Origin: Chrysomallon squamiferum
Taxonomy: Eukaryota > Mollusca > Gastropoda > Neomphalida > Peltospiridae
Length of the DNA: 12,500 bases
Direction of reading: 5' to 3'
NCBI GenBank assembly: GCA_012295275.1
Contig: CM022673.1
Coordinates: 10,195,788-10,208,287 of the forward strand
Both the position numbers and the translations under genes were made by a program. Under the pieces are notes generated by a model, which ran no database searches, was not told the DNA's origin, and worked only from the letters and a program-made list of their open reading frames with translations. Position 1 is the first letter of the stretch; each line of letters opens with the position of its first letter. Of this stretch, positions 8,938-12,500 are shown one piece after another.

Positions 8938-10490
8938 TATAACAGTGAAGCTAAATTAGACAACAAAAATAATAAACAAACTTTTTCTTGTTTAAAGGTC
9001 TTCAAATCCTGCATACAAACTTATATTTACGCACATACACACATGCATACACACCAAGCAGATATTTAGAGTCCGTAGATTCAAACTGAAAAGGTCTGTG
9101 GCAGAGGGATAGGCTAAATAGACACATAACTGTTAGAAGCCGAGGTAGTCGTGTTTATTAGCAGGGTTCACCATTCTCCTTAGAATATAAGACTTTTTAT
9201 CGATCAGGTCATTAATTGAGGTCGTGCTCAACTTTGAATCGGAGAAATAATAACTCATACACACACACACACACACACTGGAAACGTTACAAAAATAAAA
9301 CACACGTAATTAAGACGTCTTTGAACCGAGGGTTATCCTGCGAGAACCTGCGTTGTAACGCAATACCAAACGTGTGTACGTTTTTCCAATCCAATCAACG
9401 TACTTGGCGTAATTCGTACTTTCTAGGAAACATTACGTTAACGAGAACTGAGAATATAATACAGTCGTATACGGGAGAAGATGCTCAGTCAGTCGTGCGG
9501 GTTTTGTTATTGCATTACCTCTAGAAAGAAAAGTAAATTATTGGGATTTCCAATAGTACGAAATCAGAGGATTTCCAGCCATCTGTCTTCGTTATGGGAT
9601 CGATAAGTCTTAAGGAATATAAACAGATAAACAATTCGAGAGCAGGTGAGTCTACAGGTAAAAAAAGAAAATGTCTTCGAAAACAGGATATCGTTGTTCG
9701 TTTGTCAACACAAAAATGACGGGTCTTCGAACCAGAAACCGAGAAATCCTGTTATTCTTTTGGAATAATAATTAATCTTGAACATTAATTTCTTTTTTTC
9801 TTTCCTCGTATTTGGATAATCTTACACTGACGAATAATTATTAAAAATATATTTTATTTCGTAGTTTTTCTGGGGAGACTTTTGATTGTGATAAAAATAT
9901 TGAATTAACACGGACAAAATTCACCGAAATTGTTCTGTGGTCAATATTACCATAAAACTGGGGGAAAAAACCGAACAAAAGGCATGTTTTTATAAGTTTA
10001 AAGGTTAATTTTACTGTAAAAGACGTTAATAGTACCCTAAAACAGAAAAGAAAATAGAAAGAAAAAAAGAAAAAAACGATTCATACATTAATATTACTAC
10101 AAACAAAACTTAGAAGGAAAAAACTGCCAGCAAAGAAGTTACTGGAATGTTTAAAAATACCACAGACAACAAAACACAGAAGGAAATATTTTCAGTAAAT
10201 AATTATCGAGATAAATAAAATTCAGGAGAACATGTTTGGCTGAAAAAACCTACATTCGTTGATTAGTACTGTCGTTTGAAAAGCACGAGTACCAACCTGA
10301 TACATGTATTCAAACCGATAAAAATCCAGGACAATTTGGATACAAAATATTTACAACTGGAAACATTTTCGTTTTGTTCCCGTAGATGTGATTACAGGAA
10401 AAGATGTTTGTTCTTCATTTGATTAAACAAAGATTCTTTACATTTCATTCATTTTAAGATAAAACTAGTGACAAATTTTATTTAAGGATT
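8938..10490. other. Long AT-rich stretch, no gene seen
   Basis: Holds a (CA)n run at 9259-9279. The 102-codon frame at 9216-9524 crosses that run, lacks an ATG (TTG-led reading) and resembles no family, so it is not called. GAATATAAAC at 9614 followed by GAGCAG|GTGAGT (donor at 9646) recalls a promoter and exon, but the spacing leaves no room for an exon. A 5' UTR exon of the receptor gene could lie here but cannot be located. Confidence 0.5.
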
Positions 10491-10559
10491 CTTGCAATAT
10501 ATTATTCATTCATCAGATGTTCTACATTCAGTGATACCAAGGACATTGCACTGTCATTC

Positions 10560-10715
10560 TACGACAACTACTACAACCATCACCACCACTACCACAACCA
10601 CCACCACTACTACTACGACTGCTTCTAATACCATTACTATTACTGCTACTACTACTACTACTACTACTACTACTATCACTATTACCATTACTACTACTGC
10701 TATTTCTAGTACTGT
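10560..10715. repeat. Degenerate (ACN)n triplet repeat
   Basis: ACT/ACC/ACA triplets, purest at 10647-10673. It ends just before receptor exon 1. The sequence is complementary in type to the NGT triplets beyond the exon, so this and the later array form an imperfect inverted pair. Confidence 0.9.
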
Positions 10716-10805
10716 GATTTTGTTTCTTCAATATTGTCATCATCCGCCATCATCGTCATCATCATTATCACCGTCGGAATACTGTTGTTTTTGTTCGCCC
10801 AAAGC

Positions 10806-11061
10806 ATGCAGCTTCCCATACACGTCGTTCTGAACACTGTTACTCTCGGTGCTATTGGAATATCGCTGGTGTTTGGGACAGAACTGAAAGTCGGGGTAAT
10901 GGTCGTTTCAAAAGCAGATTACCCCTACACTCTGGAACGCGTTGGAGCAGCAATACGGATAGCATTTAACAGAGTGAATTCCGAAATTCTTAACTCCAAC
11001 TACAGCATCGTGCCAGTCGAACGAGCCTACGACGACGTCTGTAGCGCCAGGAATGCAACAG
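10806..11061 (+). CDS. Receptor with ANF-type ectodomain, coding exon 1 (partial gene)
   Basis: Encodes 85 residues plus one base, then the donor ACAG|GTGGGT at 11062 (phase 1). Residues 1-24 (MQLPIHVVLN...SLVFG) can serve as a signal peptide. TELKVGVMVV follows, the first beta strand of a type I periplasmic-binding fold, then YTLERVGAAIRIAFNRVN (first helix) and a strand ending VERAYDDVCSARNAT. Sequons are NYS (65) and NAT (83). With exon 2 this reads as the ANF_receptor domain of natriuretic-peptide-type receptors, usually single-pass receptor guanylate cyclases that make cGMP; the cyclase domain is outside the window, so a clearance-type receptor is also possible. Start: the first in-frame ATG after a stop at 10707. 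An alternative is splicing in at TTTCTAG (10709) or CCCAAAG (10804), because the frame is open from 10710 and encodes a hydrophobic stretch (IIVIIIITVGILLFLF). Confidence 0.8.
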
Positions 11062-11077
11062 GTGGGTTTCAGCGGTT

Positions 11078-11402
11078 GGTGTCGTTGCTGTCGTTGTTGT
11101 AGTTGTTGTCTTCGTTGATTCTAGGATGACAGTAGTAGGTGTTGTAATAGTCGTTGCAATAATTGGTAATAATAGTAGAAATGTACTACAGTAACGGTTG
11201 GTGTAGTTGCAGTTTTAGAAGTCGTAGTAGTAGAGATAGAAGAAGTTGTAGTAGTAACTGCAGTAACGGTGGGTGTAGCAGGAATAGGCGTAATGGTTTG
11301 TAGCGGTAGATGTCGTAGCAGCAATAGTGATGTAAGAAGTTGTAGCAGTAGTTGTCGTGGCTACAGAAGCGGTGGTTGTTGTAGCTGTAGTGGTCGTAAT
11401 AA
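11078..11402. repeat. Degenerate (NGT)n triplet repeat in intron 1
   Basis: GTT/GTA/GTC/GTG triplets run for over 300 bp immediately after the donor site. It is the reverse-complement type of the ACN array before exon 1. Confidence 0.85.
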
Positions 11403-12036
11403 AACGACTGACAAAAGAGAATTGTAGTAATGGCAGTAACAGTTTATTATTTATTTTCATTTTATTTTATTTATTTGTATTTATTTATTTATTAATTATT
11501 AATTATTTTATTTTATTTCATTTCGTTCATTCATTCATTTATTCATAAACTTGTTACTTTAGCAATTTGGTTGCTGATGTTTTAAGTAACGTATCATGTG
11601 AATGTTACCAATTAATAAAAAAAATTATAATATTCTTTTTAAGTTATTTATTATTACTACTACTTCTATTAGAACAACTACTACTGCTATTAGAACAACT
11701 ACTGCTACTATTACTAATATGCTACTACTACTCTTCTGTAATATAAATAATGCACATATAATGTAATATAAATAATATAATAATAATAACAATAATAGTA
11801 ATAATAATAATACATTTTATAATTATTTTTATTGCTGTTCTTTTTGTAATGCAGTTAACATTGTGGATATTGTACTAATATATGTACTACTAACACAGTT
11901 ATCGTTGTTAGCGTCGTTATTACTGTTGTTATTGTTGGTGGTGTTGTTATAATTATTGTCAAAAGTTTAAAAATTTTGTTATAGAGGAAAACCTTCTTCA
12001 CATATATGTTTAAATGAACACTGCTATTGGCGAGAG

Positions 12037-12174
<138 letters not shown>

Positions 12175-12306
12175 AAAACGTTATAATCCTCGTAAGCAAC
12201 AAAAAACAAATTGAAAAAGGCAGCCAAACTTTTCGAACCAGCAAACTAAAGAGATCTTTGTTATTTTACAGTTTATAGTTAATTAATGAAAATATTTGTT
12301 TGATAG

Positions 12307-12426
12307 GTGTAGCAGCTGATTTGTTCTACAAAGAGAACGTGGTCGCTCTCGTAGGACCCGCCTGTACATACGCCCTAGAAGGTGTGGCACGTTTGGCAGG
12401 GTTTTGGAATATACCAATCATAACAG
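12307..12426 (+). CDS. Receptor with ANF-type ectodomain, coding exon 2
   Basis: A 120-nt exon between TTTGATAG (acceptor) and ACAG|GTAAGATAATG (donor at 12427), with phase 1 at both ends, so skipping it would keep the frame. It reads on from exon 1 as GVAADLFYKENVVALVGPAC, TYALEGVARLAGFWNIPIIT. This is the ANF-receptor stretch with the GPxC loop followed by an (A/V)RL..W.(L/I)P helix-strand unit. Cys in GPAC (residue 105 of the joined protein) is 26 residues from Cys79 of exon 1, the same spacing as the first disulfide (Cys60-Cys86) of human natriuretic peptide receptor A. The gene goes on beyond the window. Confidence 0.85.
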
Positions 12427-12500
12427 GTAAGATAATGAAATAGACGTAATTTTAATATGACAGGTGAAAAAAAACAAAAAATTTGGAAACAGAGATTTAT

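Noticed and set aside
9216-9524. 102-residue plus-strand frame
   Set aside because: Begins at TTG, crosses a CA microsatellite and shows no domain or splice support.
9614-9646. TATA-like GAATATAAAC with a GTGAGT donor close by
   Set aside because: Only about 30 bp separate them, leaving no exon between a start site and the donor.
10492-10833. Thr/Ile-rich frame overlapping receptor exon 1 in another frame
   Set aside because: Translation of ACN triplets; the receptor frame is supported by homology and splice sites.

Overview
This is animal nuclear DNA. It has spliced genes with GT..AG introns, TATA promoters, ATTAAA polyadenylation signals, very dense microsatellites, a pogo/Tigger-type transposon remnant and a tRNA-derived SINE-like repeat. 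The gene content (small amidated-peptide precursors and a natriuretic-peptide-type receptor) and the repeat style suggest a lophotrochozoan, most likely a mollusc. That is an inference; no ribosomal or mitochondrial marker is present to fix it.

Left half (1-7630): two paralogous single-coding-exon genes for small secreted peptide precursors lie on the + strand, at 716-1132 (138 aa) and 7042-7311 (89 aa). They share a nearly identical signal peptide, a core of the form RxxF(L/I)RxGRxLGIPE, a LAKRQ cleavage site, an RP..GK C-terminus, a 3' splice site just before the ATG, an ATTAAA signal and a downstream CATA microsatellite. The mature peptides have diverged strongly: gene 1 predicts FLRFamide-like and YIRIamide-like products, while gene 2 has lost both endings. 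Related copies of the 5' region lie at about 500-602 (leader exon of gene 1), 2072-2345 (TATA promoter plus leader exon with no coding exon immediately after it) and 6486-6635 (TATA promoter of gene 2, its leader cut short by a 313-bp GA tract). An inverted duplication (1470-2060), a deleted Tigger element (2717-3473), a SINE (about 4190-4420), a possible hAT-type element (about 4690-4980) and an unrelated candidate promoter/leader exon (5715-5779) fill the space between.

Middle (7630-10490): no gene could be supported. It is AT-rich DNA with CTAT, CT, CAA/TAA and CA microsatellites.

Right end (10492-12500): the first two recognisable coding exons of a receptor with an ANF-receptor (type I periplasmic-binding-like) ectodomain lie at 10806-11061 and 12307-12426. 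Both end in phase 1 and the gene continues beyond the window. The two cysteines are spaced as in the first disulfide of natriuretic peptide receptor guanylate cyclases. Exon 1 sits between degenerate ACN triplets upstream and their complement, NGT triplets, downstream. No functional link between the receptor and the peptide genes can be shown; they are neighbours in one window.
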